This document shows, one piece after another, positions 45,859 to 53,773 of a stretch of 64,000 bases of DNA. Location of the stretch: assembly GCF_018070025.1 (NCBI RefSeq), contig NZ_JAGPYQ010000002.1, forward strand, positions 1,302,001 through 1,366,000. Direction: 5' to 3'. Source of the DNA: Streptomyces liliiviolaceus (lineage in GTDB: Bacteria; Actinomycetota; Actinomycetes; Streptomycetales; Streptomycetaceae). Both the position numbers and the translations under genes were made by a program. Within the stretch, counting starts at the first letter, position 1; each line of letters begins with the position of its first letter. Under the pieces are notes generated by a model, which was not told the origin of the DNA, ran no database searches, and saw nothing but the letters and a program-made list of their open reading frames with translations.

Positions 45859-46575
45859 ATGGGCGACGGTGGGGCCATGGCTGACATCACCCCTCCATCG
45901 CCCGCCGCGTCCGACATTCCTTTCGCGTCCGACACCCCTTTCGCCTCCGACGGATACGCAGGCGATCCGGCGGTACGGGCGGAGTGGGACAACCGGTACG
46001 CCGACCGCGGGCAGTTGTGGAGCGGCCGACCCAACGGCGCACTCGTGGCCGAGGTGGCCTCGCTCACGCCCGGACGTGTGCTCGACGTGGGTTGCGGCGA
46101 GGGCGCGGACGCCGTCTGGCTGGCAGGCCGCGGCTGGGACGTCACCGCGCTCGAAGTCTCGGGAGTGGCGCTGGAGCGGGCGGCCGGACACGCACGGGAC
46201 GCGGGCGTCACCCTGCGCTGGGTCCATGCCGCACTGACCGAAGCGGCGCTCCCGTCGGCCTCGTTCGACCTGGTCTCCGCGCAGTACCCGGCTCTGCTGC
46301 GCACCCCCGACGCCGCAGCCGAGCGCGCCCTGCTCGCGGCCGTCGCCCCCGGCGGCGTACTCCTGCTCGTGCACCACGCGGGGATGGACACCCCGCAGGC
46401 GGACCACGGCGAGTTCGACCCGGCCGACTACGTCTGGCCCTCCATGGTCGCCGCCCTGTTCGACGACGGCTGGAAGGTGGAGGTGGACGAGCAGCGGCCA
46501 CGGACGGCACCCGACGGCGGCGCCGGCGCGCACCACACCGACGATGTGGTGCTGCGGGCGCGTCGGCTGCGCTGA
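45859..46575 (+). CDS. class I SAM-dependent methyltransferase (TehB/Methyltransf_25-like)
   Basis: 238 residues from the ATG at 45859; an in-frame ATG at 45877 is equally possible. SAM motif I is VLDVGCGEGADAVWLAGRG, motif II ALEVSGVALERAA, and later SFDLVSAQYPAL. WDNRYADRGQLWSGRPN at the N-terminus is typical of TehB/thiopurine-methyltransferase-like enzymes. The N-terminus contains a small duplication, PFASD twice. Substrate unknown. Confidence 0.86.
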   Translation: MGDGGAMADITPPSPAASDIPFASDTPFASDGYAGDPAVRAEWDNRYADRGQLWSGRPNGALVAEVASLTPGRVLDVGCGEGADAVWLAGRGWDVTALEVSGVALERAAGHARDAGVTLRWVHAALTEAALPSASFDLVSAQYPALLRTPDAAAERALLAAVAPGGVLLLVHHAGMDTPQADHGEFDPADYVWPSMVAALFDDGWKVEVDEQRPRTAPDGGAGAHHTDDVVLRARRLR

Positions 46576-46637
46576 AGGTTGTGTGCCGACCGGTGGACAC
46601 AGCTGCGCTGAAGGCCGCGCTCCGACCGGCGGACACG
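46566..46637. repeat. 36-bp tandem duplication spanning the methyltransferase stop codon
   Basis: Two adjacent 36-bp copies (46566-46601 and 46602-46637) begin GCTGCGCTGAAGG and match at about 30 positions. The first includes the gene's last codons and stop; the second repeats them downstream. Confidence 0.8.
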
Positions 46638-46673
46638 GCCGGGCGCAGCATGGCGCCCGGCCGTGTCCGCCGG
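46626..46673. terminator. very strong bidirectional hairpin terminator
   Basis: A perfect 21-bp stem, left arm at 46626-46646 (starting CCGGCGGACACGG) and right arm at 46653-46673, with loop AGCATG. It lies between the convergent methyltransferase and htpG genes. Confidence 0.85.
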
Positions 46674-46684
46674 CTGTCCGTCGG

Positions 46685-48598
46685 CTACAGGGCGTGGGTC
46701 AGTCGGTCGTTCAGCAGGCGGGTGAAGCGTGCCGGGTCGGGCAGGTCGCCGCCTTCGGCGAGCAGCGCGCTGCCGTAGATGACCTCGGCGATCTCCGCCA
46801 ACGCGGGGTCGGCGGCGTTGGTCTCGTGCGCTGTGCGCAGGGCGGTGATCAGCGGATGTGCGGGGTTGAGTTCCAGGGTCCGCTTGACGGGAGGCAGCTG
46901 CTGCCCCATCGCGCGGTACATCTTCTCCAGCGTCGGGGTCATGTCGTGGGCGTCCCCGACGATGCAGGCCGCCGAGGTGGTCAGGCGCGACGACAGACGC
47001 ACGTCCTTGACGTGCTCGGACAACGTGGTGGTCAGCCATGGCAGCAGGGCGGCGTAGTCCTGCTCGCGCTGGGCCTGTTCGGCGGACCGGTCCCCTTCGA
47101 CCGGCTCGTCGAGGTCGACCTGACCCTTGGCGATGGACTGGAGAGGATGCCCGTCGAAGGCCGGGACCCGGTCGGCCCAGACCTCGTCGACGGGGTCGGT
47201 GAGGATGAGTACCTCATAGCCCTTGGCGGCGAGAGCCTCCATGTGGGGGGAGTTCTCCACCGTCGCACGGGTTTCGCCCGTCAGGTAGTAGATCGCCTCC
47301 TGGCCGTCCTTCATGCGCTCGACGTACTCGCGCAGCGTGGTGGTCTTCTCCGGGTCGTTCGTGGAAGCGGCCGACACCACTTCCAGCAGCGCCTCGGTGT
47401 TGTCCGCGTCCTCGATCAGCCCTTCCTTCAGCACCCGGCCGAACTGCGCCCAGAGTTTCGTGTAGCGCTCGCCGTCGTTCGCCTGCATGGTCTTGATCGC
47501 GCCGAGGACCTTCTTGACCAGGCGCCGGCGTACGCCGCTGATCTGGCGGTCCTGCTGCAGGATCTCGCGGGAGATGTTCAACGACAGGTCGTGGGCGTCG
47601 ACGACCCCCTTGACGAAGCGCAGGTAGTTCGGCATCAGCGCTTCGCAGTCGTCCATGATGAACACGCGCTTGACGTACAACTGCACCCCGCGCTTGGTCT
47701 CCTGGGAGAACAGGTCGAACGGTGCTTGGGAGGGAAGGAACAGGAGCGCCTCGTACTCGAAGGTTCCCTCGGCGCGCATGTGGATGGTCTCGGCGGGGTC
47801 GAGCCAGTCCTGGCTGAGCTGCTTGTAGAACTCGTTGTACTCGTCCTGGGTGACCTCGGCGCGCGGCCGGGCCCACAGGGCCTTCATCGAGTTGAGGGTG
47901 TCGACCGCGGGGGCGTCGGATCCGTCGGTGTCGGTGGGCTCGGTGGCCATCCGGATCGGCCAGCGGATGAAGTCCGAGTACCGCTTGACGATCTGGCGGA
48001 TCTTCGACTCGGACAGGTAGTCCGCCAGGTCGTCCTCGCTGTCGGCGGACTTGAGGTGCACGGTGACGGAGGTGCCCACGGGAAGGTCGTCGACGCTCTG
48101 GATCGTGTAGGCGCCCTCGCCGTCGGACTCCCACCGGGTGCCGCTGTCGGCGCCCGCCCGCCGGGTGAGCAGGGTGACCTTGTCGGCGACCATGAAGGCG
48201 GAGTAGAAGCCGACACCGAACTGCCCGATCAGGCTCTCGGCGGTGGCGGCGTCCTTGGACTGCTTGATCTTCTCCATCAGGCCGGCGGTGCCGGACTTGG
48301 CGATCGTGCCGATCAGGTCCACGAGATCGTCCCGGCTCATGCCGATCCCGTTGTCACGGACGGTCAGTGTGCGGGCGTCCTTGTCGGCCTCAAGCGAGAT
48401 GTGCAGGTCGGCGGTGCCGACCTCGGTGAGGCTGGAGTCGGTCAGCGATTCCAGCCGCAGCTTGTCCAGTGCGTCCGAGGCGTTCGAGATCAGCTCGCGC
48501 AGGAAGATGTCCTTGTTCGAGTAGATCGAATGAATGACCAGTCGGAGCAACTGGCGTGTCTCGGCCTGGAATTCCAGCGTCTCGACACTGCTGTCCAT
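46685..48598 (-). CDS. htpG: molecular chaperone HtpG (Hsp90)
   Basis: 637 residues, the usual length. N-terminal ATPase motifs: ELISNASDALDKLR, TVRDNGIGMSRDDL and GQFGVGFYSAFM. The middle domain contains NLSREILQQDR with the catalytic-loop Arg. The C-terminal dimerisation domain is complete. It is an ATP-driven cytosolic chaperone for stress-damaged or specific client proteins. GGAGAGG precedes the ATG. No CIRCE or similar heat-shock repeat is visible directly upstream. Confidence 0.96.
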   Translation of the reverse strand: MDSSVETLEFQAETRQLLRLVIHSIYSNKDIFLRELISNASDALDKLRLESLTDSSLTEVGTADLHISLEADKDARTLTVRDNGIGMSRDDLVDLIGTIAKSGTAGLMEKIKQSKDAATAESLIGQFGVGFYSAFMVADKVTLLTRRAGADSGTRWESDGEGAYTIQSVDDLPVGTSVTVHLKSADSEDDLADYLSESKIRQIVKRYSDFIRWPIRMATEPTDTDGSDAPAVDTLNSMKALWARPRAEVTQDEYNEFYKQLSQDWLDPAETIHMRAEGTFEYEALLFLPSQAPFDLFSQETKRGVQLYVKRVFIMDDCEALMPNYLRFVKGVVDAHDLSLNISREILQQDRQISGVRRRLVKKVLGAIKTMQANDGERYTKLWAQFGRVLKEGLIEDADNTEALLEVVSAASTNDPEKTTTLREYVERMKDGQEAIYYLTGETRATVENSPHMEALAAKGYEVLILTDPVDEVWADRVPAFDGHPLQSIAKGQVDLDEPVEGDRSAEQAQREQDYAALLPWLTTTLSEHVKDVRLSSRLTTSAACIVGDAHDMTPTLEKMYRAMGQQLPPVKRTLELNPAHPLITALRTAHETNAADPALAEIAEVIYGSALLAEGGDLPDPARFTRLLNDRLTHAL

Positions 48599-48961
48599 GC
48601 GGGGACCTCTCCATGGGAATCAACGGGAACGTCATGAAAGTACGCGACTGGGCCGGGGCGGATCCAAACGCGTCGTCGGCGTGGTTCGCGGTCGGCCGTG
48701 CCGCATCCGTGCCTGCCGCTCTCGGTGACGGGTGTCAGGCATCGTCCGCCACTGGCGCGTGCCGTGAGCAGGTCGCCGAGGGCATCCGGTACGTGACCGG
48801 GTCGGTGCGGCGGTCATCGAGGCAGGGGCGGACGCCCACGAGGGGCCGATGAGCTTGGCGGCGTCGGTGGCGTCGGTGGCGTCGGCAGCGTCGGTGGCGT
48901 GCACAACGGCGTTCGTCGGCCGACTGCGGTCACAGGCTCCTCCCCCGGCTTGTCATCGCGT

Positions 48962-48984
48962 AGATGACAACATATTTGTCATCT
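48962..48984. promoter_or_regulatory. inverted repeat AGATGACAA-N5-TTGTCATCT, operator-like
   Basis: Perfect 9-bp arms around CATAT. The AT-rich core stands out from the surrounding DNA. It is followed at 48995 by an ATG with GAGGG five bases before it, as if a regulated gene should start here, but no full-length product follows. Confidence 0.6.
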
Positions 48985-48994
48985 GAGGGATCAC

Positions 48995-49165
48995 ATGTCG
49001 GCCATCTTGGTGGGGAGTTGGGGAGTCGGCGGCAGCGTTCCGGGGCCGGAGGTGACCGTCAAGGTGCGTGGAATCGCCGACAGGCGGCGCACGTCGTCCG
49101 TGCGCCGCCTCCGCTGGTTCGGGCTGTCCGGTTCTGCTGCTCAGCGAGGTTTCGCCGAGGGCTGC
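48995..49165 (+). pseudogene. possible remnant of a gene start
   Basis: The ATG at 48995 has a good ribosome-binding site (GAGGGATCAC) and an operator-like repeat in front. It opens MSAILVGSWGVGGS, but after a few codons the frame resembles no family and then runs antisense through the MFS gene. It is either a leftover 5' end of a lost gene or chance. Confidence 0.25.
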
Positions 49166-50620
49166 TCAGGCGGGCTCTTCGACGGAGTGCGAGTCGGTGA
49201 GGGTGGCGGCGCCTCCCGCCGCGACCAGTCCGACGATCACTGCCAGTACGGCGTAGGTGATCCGCTCGCCGTGGAAGAAGGAGTGCACGAGGCCGCTGCT
49301 CCACGCGCCCGCGGGCAGCCGGGTGGTGACCAGGGCGGCGATCATGGTGCCGACCATGGCCGTACCGACGCTGGTCCCGACCTCCTGGGCGGTGTCGTTG
49401 AGCGCCGTGCCGATCGAGGTGCGGTTCTCCGGCATCGCCTCGACCAGGGCGATGGCGCAGATCGTCATCACGGTGCGCAGCCCGATGGTCATCACGACCA
49501 TGCACACGGCGATGGCCGCGTACCCGTGGTCGACGCCCCAGGCGAGGCCGGCCAGCGCGCCGGCCAGGCAGGCCGCGCCGACCAGGCAGGCGATCCGGTG
49601 ACCGAACCTCTTCGCGAGCCATTCCGACAGAGGCGTCGCGGCGATCATGGTCACGATGATCGGCAGGTTCGCCAGCCCTGCCCGCACGGGGCTCCACCCG
49701 TAGGCGTACTGGAAGTGGAGGATGAGCCCGAACATCACCCCGGCCATCGCGATGGACGTACCGATCTGCGCGATGGCCGCGCCGCGGACGGTTCCACTGG
49801 AGAAGATCTTGAGGTCCAGCATGGGTGCTTTGCTGCGGCGCTCGTGCCGGACGAACGCGATGCCCGCGGCCACGGCGCCGAGGCTCGACACGATCGTGGT
49901 GGTGGAGAGCCATCCGTGCTCGACGCCGCTGGTCAGTGTGTAACAGGCCAGGCCGATGGTGAGCACGCTCAGTGCGGCGGCCGGCAGGTCGAGCCGGTCC
50001 TTGGTCAGATCGTCGGGCCGGTCGGCCGCGACGCCGAGTCGCACGCCGATGGCCGCGATCAGGGCGATCGGCGCGTTGACGAGCAGGAGCCACTGCCAGC
50101 TGGCGTGAGCGAGCGCGGTACCACCCAGCAGAGGACCGAGCACGAACCCGGACATGCCGACGACGATCATCAAGGTCATCGCGCGCATCCGCAGCGCCTG
50201 GTCGTCGAACAGCCTGAAGACGAGCGAGTTGGTGATGGGCGCCATGGCCGCGGCGGCGATGCCGAGTCCGGCCCTCAGGGCGATGAGCTGCCCGGCGGAG
50301 TCGACGGCGACGACGCACAGGCTCAGCAGGCCGAACACGGCGAGGCCGATCAGCAGCACGCGTCGGCGTCCGAAGCGGTCGGCTATGGATCCCGCCGTGA
50401 GCAGGAGGCCGCCGAACGTCAGCGAATAGGCGCCGGTGACCCATTGCAGGGCGGTGGTGCCACTGCCCAGATCACGGCCGATCGTGGGCAACGCGATCGA
50501 CAGCAGCGTGTTGTCGACCATTTCGACGAAGAAGGCCAGGCAGAGTGCGGCCAGCGGGATCCATGCAGCGCGGAGTGACGGATAGGTACGGGATACAGCG
50601 GGCTCGGTGGTCGCGGTCAT
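49166..50620 (-). CDS. MFS drug exporter, DHA2 (EmrB/QacA) family
   Basis: 484 residues, about 14 membrane helices. DNTLLSIALPTIGRDL is the DHA2 motif D1, GSIADRFGRRRVLLIG is motif A and VLGPLLGGTALAHASWQW is motif C, which marks antiporters. It would export a drug or metabolite against protons. Divergent from a TetR gene with an array of four operators, so inducible efflux is likely. The leader carries a separate 23-bp inverted repeat. Confidence 0.92.
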   Translation of the reverse strand: MTATTEPAVSRTYPSLRAAWIPLAALCLAFFVEMVDNTLLSIALPTIGRDLGSGTTALQWVTGAYSLTFGGLLLTAGSIADRFGRRRVLLIGLAVFGLLSLCVVAVDSAGQLIALRAGLGIAAAAMAPITNSLVFRLFDDQALRMRAMTLMIVVGMSGFVLGPLLGGTALAHASWQWLLLVNAPIALIAAIGVRLGVAADRPDDLTKDRLDLPAAALSVLTIGLACYTLTSGVEHGWLSTTTIVSSLGAVAAGIAFVRHERRSKAPMLDLKIFSSGTVRGAAIAQIGTSIAMAGVMFGLILHFQYAYGWSPVRAGLANLPIIVTMIAATPLSEWLAKRFGHRIACLVGAACLAGALAGLAWGVDHGYAAIAVCMVVMTIGLRTVMTICAIALVEAMPENRTSIGTALNDTAQEVGTSVGTAMVGTMIAALVTTRLPAGAWSSGLVHSFFHGERITYAVLAVIVGLVAAGGAATLTDSHSVEEPA

Positions 50621-50647
50621 GGCCGGCCTCCTTCCAGGGCGTCGCCG

Positions 50648-50670
50648 CACATCGGGCGACGCCCGATGTG
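50648..50670. promoter_or_regulatory. inverted repeat CACATCGGGCG-A-CGCCCGATGTG in the MFS leader
   Basis: Perfect 11-bp arms with one central base, 28 bp upstream of the MFS start codon. It could be an RNA hairpin affecting translation or a second protein site. It differs in sequence from the adjacent GAACG array. Confidence 0.65.
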
Positions 50671-50736
50671 GAACGCGATTCGATGAACGAACGTTGTTCG
50701 ATGATGGAACGTAGTTCGACTGTAGAACGCCGTTCG
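50671..50736. promoter_or_regulatory. four tandem TetR-type operators at 18-bp spacing
   Basis: GAACG-N2-GTTCG boxes at 50689, 50707 and 50725, and a weaker copy GAACGCGATTCG at 50671, repeat with an exact 18-bp period between the divergent MFS and TetR genes. Confidence 0.8.
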
Positions 50737-50758
50737 ATGTCGCGCAAGCTGTGATTGG

Positions 50759-51496
50759 ATGAGAGCTATGACACCCCCGCGAACACGCTCCGCCGAAGGA
50801 CCCTCCCGAGGACGCAGGCGCGCTTCGCACTCGATGGAGGCCGTCCTCACCGCGGCCGTGGCCCTGCTCGACGAGGCAGGCGGATCGGCGCTGACGTTCC
50901 GTGCCCTCGCCACCCGGCTCGGCACGGGTGTCGGCACGATCTACTGGTACGTCTCGAACAAGGACGAACTCCTCGACCGCGCCACCGACCACGCGATCGG
51001 TGGGGTCCTGACCGCCGTCGAGGAGCAGCCCGACAGCGACGACCCGATCGCCGATCTGCGCGCGATGGCCATCACCCTGTTCGACGCGATCGTGGACCGG
51101 CCGTGGCTGTCGGCCTACTTCATGCGCAACACCGATATCCAGGGCAACTCGTTGCGGCTGTACGAGAAGCTCGGTCAGCAGACCCTCCGCCTGGACCTCA
51201 CACCCCGGCAGCGGTTCCACGCCGTCTCGGCGATCACGGGCGTCGTGGTGGGCACGGCTGCGGACCTGGGCGTGGAAGTGCCGCAGGAGCTGCTCGACGG
51301 CCATGTGGACCGCGACGCGTTCCTCGACCGCTTCGCCGAGACATGGCGCTCACTCGACGCCACGGACTTCCCGTTCGTGCACCAGATCGCCGACGAGTTC
51401 GCGGAGCACGACGACCGGGACCAGTTCATCGCGGCCCTGGACCTGACCCTTGAGGGCCTCCGCCTTCAGGCCGAAAGCGAACCTCGAAACCGCTGA
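50759..51496 (+). CDS. TetR-family repressor (TetR_C type)
   Basis: 245 residues. The helix-turn-helix (MEAVLTAAVALLDEAGG, then FRALATRLGTGVGTIYWYV) lies at 26-75; IYWYV is typical of the TetR/ActR drug-sensing branch with a long C-terminal domain. It most likely represses the divergent exporter and itself through the GAACG array, released by an exported drug. Confidence 0.9.
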   Translation: MRAMTPPRTRSAEGPSRGRRRASHSMEAVLTAAVALLDEAGGSALTFRALATRLGTGVGTIYWYVSNKDELLDRATDHAIGGVLTAVEEQPDSDDPIADLRAMAITLFDAIVDRPWLSAYFMRNTDIQGNSLRLYEKLGQQTLRLDLTPRQRFHAVSAITGVVVGTAADLGVEVPQELLDGHVDRDAFLDRFAETWRSLDATDFPFVHQIADEFAEHDDRDQFIAALDLTLEGLRLQAESEPRNR

Positions 51497-52127
51497 CGCC
51501 GGCCGCTCCGGTCATCCGGCGCACATCCCGAACCGCCGATGGACAGATGCGGCTCTGTCGAGCCCCGCCACGGGAAGCCGGGTGCGGAGCGTCGCCCGGA
51601 CTCCGCCCAAGGACACACCCTTGGAGCCCCTTGCTACCGGTGCGCCGAGAGGTGGTGGGCGCAGCCGATATGACTGCACCATGAGCTGACGCCCGAGAAG
51701 TTGTTGCAGCTACACGATCTGCATGCGCCGTACCCTGACGTGACTCCGTCAGCGGGAATACGTTCGGTCATTCCGGGCGACCGGTTTGCGGAGAGTTCCT
51801 CCCGATCGGCTACGAGCGTGCCACCTGTCTCAGATCCGCCCTGCGTGGTGCGTCGCACAGCCAACTCCCCTCATTCATTCCCGATCCCGGGCTCACGGGC
51901 GATCCTGCCGTCCTACGTGCGAGGCTGTCATCACTCACAGTGGTGAACCTGCGCCAGCAACTCAGCACGAAAGCCGTTGGACCCCGACCAGCCGATAGCC
52001 AGCGGCCACTCCAGTTGCATTCCTCGAACGCCGCAGTGGCCGTGGCAGAAGTGGGGGCGGCCCATGAAGGCGTATTCGGCATGAGAAATCCTGAGGGATT
52101 TCGATGTACGGAATGCGTGAGAACCTG
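51497..52127. other. 631-bp region of uncertain content
   Basis: Lower GC than its neighbours in parts (51690-51960). No gene I can recognise. A small minus-strand frame at 51931-52065 is noted separately. Confidence 0.4.
51931..52065 (-). CDS. possible small His/Cys-rich protein
   Basis: 44 residues starting MGRPHFCHGHCGVRGM and ending AQVHHCE. Two Cys and three His are close together near the N-terminus, which could bind metal. Third codon positions are moderately G/C rich. No clear ribosome-binding site, so it may be noise. Confidence 0.2.
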   Translation of the reverse strand: MGRPHFCHGHCGVRGMQLEWPLAIGWSGSNGFRAELLAQVHHCE

Positions 52128-52502
52128 TCACGCCGCGGGCTGCGGGTGGAGCTGGAGCGGCCTGCCTTTCGGGCTCAGCCCGAAGCGGTTGCCGCCCGCG
52201 GTGCCGTCCCGTACCAGGAAGACCAGCAGGACGATGAAGCCGACCACCGGTATCAGTCCGATGAACAGCCACCAGCCCCGACGGTCGGTGTCGTGCAGTC
52301 GGCGCACGGTCACCGCCAGACTCGGCAGGAAGGTGAGAACACCGTAGGAGAGGGCGATGTACTCGGTTCCCGCGAGATAGCCGGCCCCGCTCAAGGCCAG
52401 CATCGCAATCTGGTCGAACAGATTGAAGAGCCAGAACTCGGCGCGCCGAGCCCGCCCCTTGAAAACGCCGTAGCGCTTCAGGACGCGAAGGTAGTACTTC
52501 AT
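52128..52502 (-). CDS. DUF805 membrane protein
   Basis: 124 residues. MKYYLRVLKRYGVFKGRARR then EFWLFNLFD and VRRLHDTDRRGWWLFIGLIP are the DUF805 hallmarks, with about four hydrophobic segments. Function unknown. It stands alone. Confidence 0.9.
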   Translation of the reverse strand: MKYYLRVLKRYGVFKGRARRAEFWLFNLFDQIAMLALSGAGYLAGTEYIALSYGVLTFLPSLAVTVRRLHDTDRRGWWLFIGLIPVVGFIVLLVFLVRDGTAGGNRFGLSPKGRPLQLHPQPAA

Positions 52503-52831
52503 CTATTTCCCCCTATTTTCCTGTGAGCCGAAGTCGAAGTCGGAGCCGGAGACGGAGACGGGACGAAGGCTGAGCGGCTTCTTCGATCCCAGCTGCTCCG
52601 CCAACTACACGACAAGGCCGCCCCGCGGAGTTCAAGAAGAACGACATTGCAGTGACTGAACCCGCACGCCCGGCTGCGTCGTATTGACGGGTGGAGCGCG
52701 CCCGAAGAACCGGTCCGCCCGACTCAAGCGGAACACTCAGCTTCAACCTGTCAAGCGAACGCTTGATTGACCGACTTTCGCGCGCCGTTGCACAGCACTC
52801 ACCCATCGACACCGACCTGGAGAAGACACCC
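52503..52831. other. 329-bp intergenic region with a TetR operator
   Basis: Contains a GTCGGAGCCGGAGACGGAGA-type repeat tract at about 52524-52562 behind the DUF805 start, and TCAAGCGAACGCTTGA at 52751-52766, upstream of the secreted SnoaL-like gene. Confidence 0.55.
52751..52766. promoter_or_regulatory. TetR operator TCAAGCGAACGCTTGA
   Basis: A perfect 7-bp inverted repeat with a 2-bp centre, 65 bp before the secreted SnoaL-like gene. The same TCAAGC-N4-GCTTGA pattern occurs twice in front of the TetR gene at 58381-59043. Confidence 0.7.
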
Positions 52832-53467
52832 ATGAAGTCACCCAGCTGGAAGGCGATCGTCGCCACGACGGCGGTCGCGGGCCTAGGCGTTCTCGCCGTC
52901 GCCACCGCACCGACGCAGGCGGCTGCTTCCGCACCCGAACGTCACCATGCCCACGCGGCCCTCAGCACGGCCCAGTTGGCGAAACTGCCACTCACCGACC
53001 GGGACCTGACCAAGAAGGAGATCGCCAACCTCGCCGTCGTCCTGGACGCGTACCACGTGGCGGAGGGCGACAGCCTCGACCCCGGCGGGTTCATCGACGA
53101 CTTCACCGAGGACGGCGTCTTCACGGACGAGGTCGCGGGCCAGACCTACCGGGGCCAGGCCCTCGGTGACACCCTGACCCGCATGGCCTCGATCTTTCCC
53201 GACGTGCACCGCGACCTGAAGAGCATCACCGTGAACGGGGACGTGGTGAGCGTCGAGCTGGCGATCCAGGGGACGTTCGAGGGGCCGCTTCCGACTCCCG
53301 CGGGCACCCTCGAACCGACCGGCGCGAAGATCGACGTACCGACCGCCGACTTCTGGTACACGAAGGGCGGCAAGATCAAGAAGTTCGACTGCTACGTGGG
53401 CTACACGGCCATGTACTCCCAGATGGGCGTGGACCTCGACTGGGCCGGCGCGGTCGACAAGGGCTGA
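52832..53467 (+). CDS. secreted SnoaL-like (NTF2 fold) protein
   Basis: 211 residues from the ATG at 52832 (GGAGAAG upstream). A signal peptide (WKAIVATTAVAGLGVLAVA, then APTQAAAS) is followed by a SnoaL/NTF2-like domain: LDAYHVAEGDSLD, FTEDGVFTDEVAGQTYRG, FPDVHRDLKSITVNGDVVSV, FWYTKGGKIKKFDCYV. It is clearly homologous to the cytosolic protein at 57749-58216. The fold covers cyclases, hydrolases and isomerases; no reaction can be assigned. Probably controlled by the TetR protein at 58381 through the operator at 52751. Confidence 0.85.
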   Translation: MKSPSWKAIVATTAVAGLGVLAVATAPTQAAASAPERHHAHAALSTAQLAKLPLTDRDLTKKEIANLAVVLDAYHVAEGDSLDPGGFIDDFTEDGVFTDEVAGQTYRGQALGDTLTRMASIFPDVHRDLKSITVNGDVVSVELAIQGTFEGPLPTPAGTLEPTGAKIDVPTADFWYTKGGKIKKFDCYVGYTAMYSQMGVDLDWAGAVDKG

Positions 53468-53484
53468 CCGACTCTCTCTCGGGC

Positions 53485-53518
53485 CGTGCCGTCGCTCTCC
53501 TACGGAGTCGGCGGCACG
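53485..53518. terminator. hairpin terminator after the secreted SnoaL-like gene
   Basis: Outer arms CGTGCCG/CGGCACG and an inner CTCC-TAC-GGAG pair, starting 18 bp after the stop codon. Confidence 0.5.
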
Positions 53519-53773
53519 ACTGCGAGTACACGGTCCTGCCGCGACGCGGCTTCAACGTCGGAGTGGGACCGCACCGCGGCCCCTTGACGGCGGACGCGGT
53601 CGCCCACCCGGTCGCCCGCCCGCCAAGCCAGACAATGGGCGGCTTGCGCTCCGGAGCAGGATCGGGCAAGGCCTGGGCAGGATTGCGCTATCTCCGGCCA
53701 GTTGGGCGCGGTTGCCTTGGAAGCACATCCGGTGGGGTCGATCGAGACCCCCGACATGTGTGGGAGGCGCACG
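53519..53773. other. intergenic region before the SDR gene
   Basis: 255 bp with no convincing gene. It should hold the SDR promoter. Confidence 0.4.

Larger units (their letters stand above)
48599..49165. other. 567-bp region between htpG and the MFS gene
   Basis: Holds the htpG leader, a tandem GGCGTCGGT tract at about 48857-48900, and the 23-bp inverted repeat at 48962-48984 followed by a ribosome-binding site and ATG. No complete gene is seen. Confidence 0.5.

Noticed and set aside
48995..50578. A 527-codon plus-strand open frame opposite the MFS gene
   Set aside because: Mostly His/Gln/Arg/Gly-rich antisense sequence. The minus-strand MFS gene is complete. Only its first codons are discussed, as a possible remnant.
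50671..50736. Four regularly spaced repeats as a CRISPR array
   Set aside because: The period is only 18 bp with no unique spacers, and each repeat is itself an inverted repeat in a divergent promoter, so operators fit far better.
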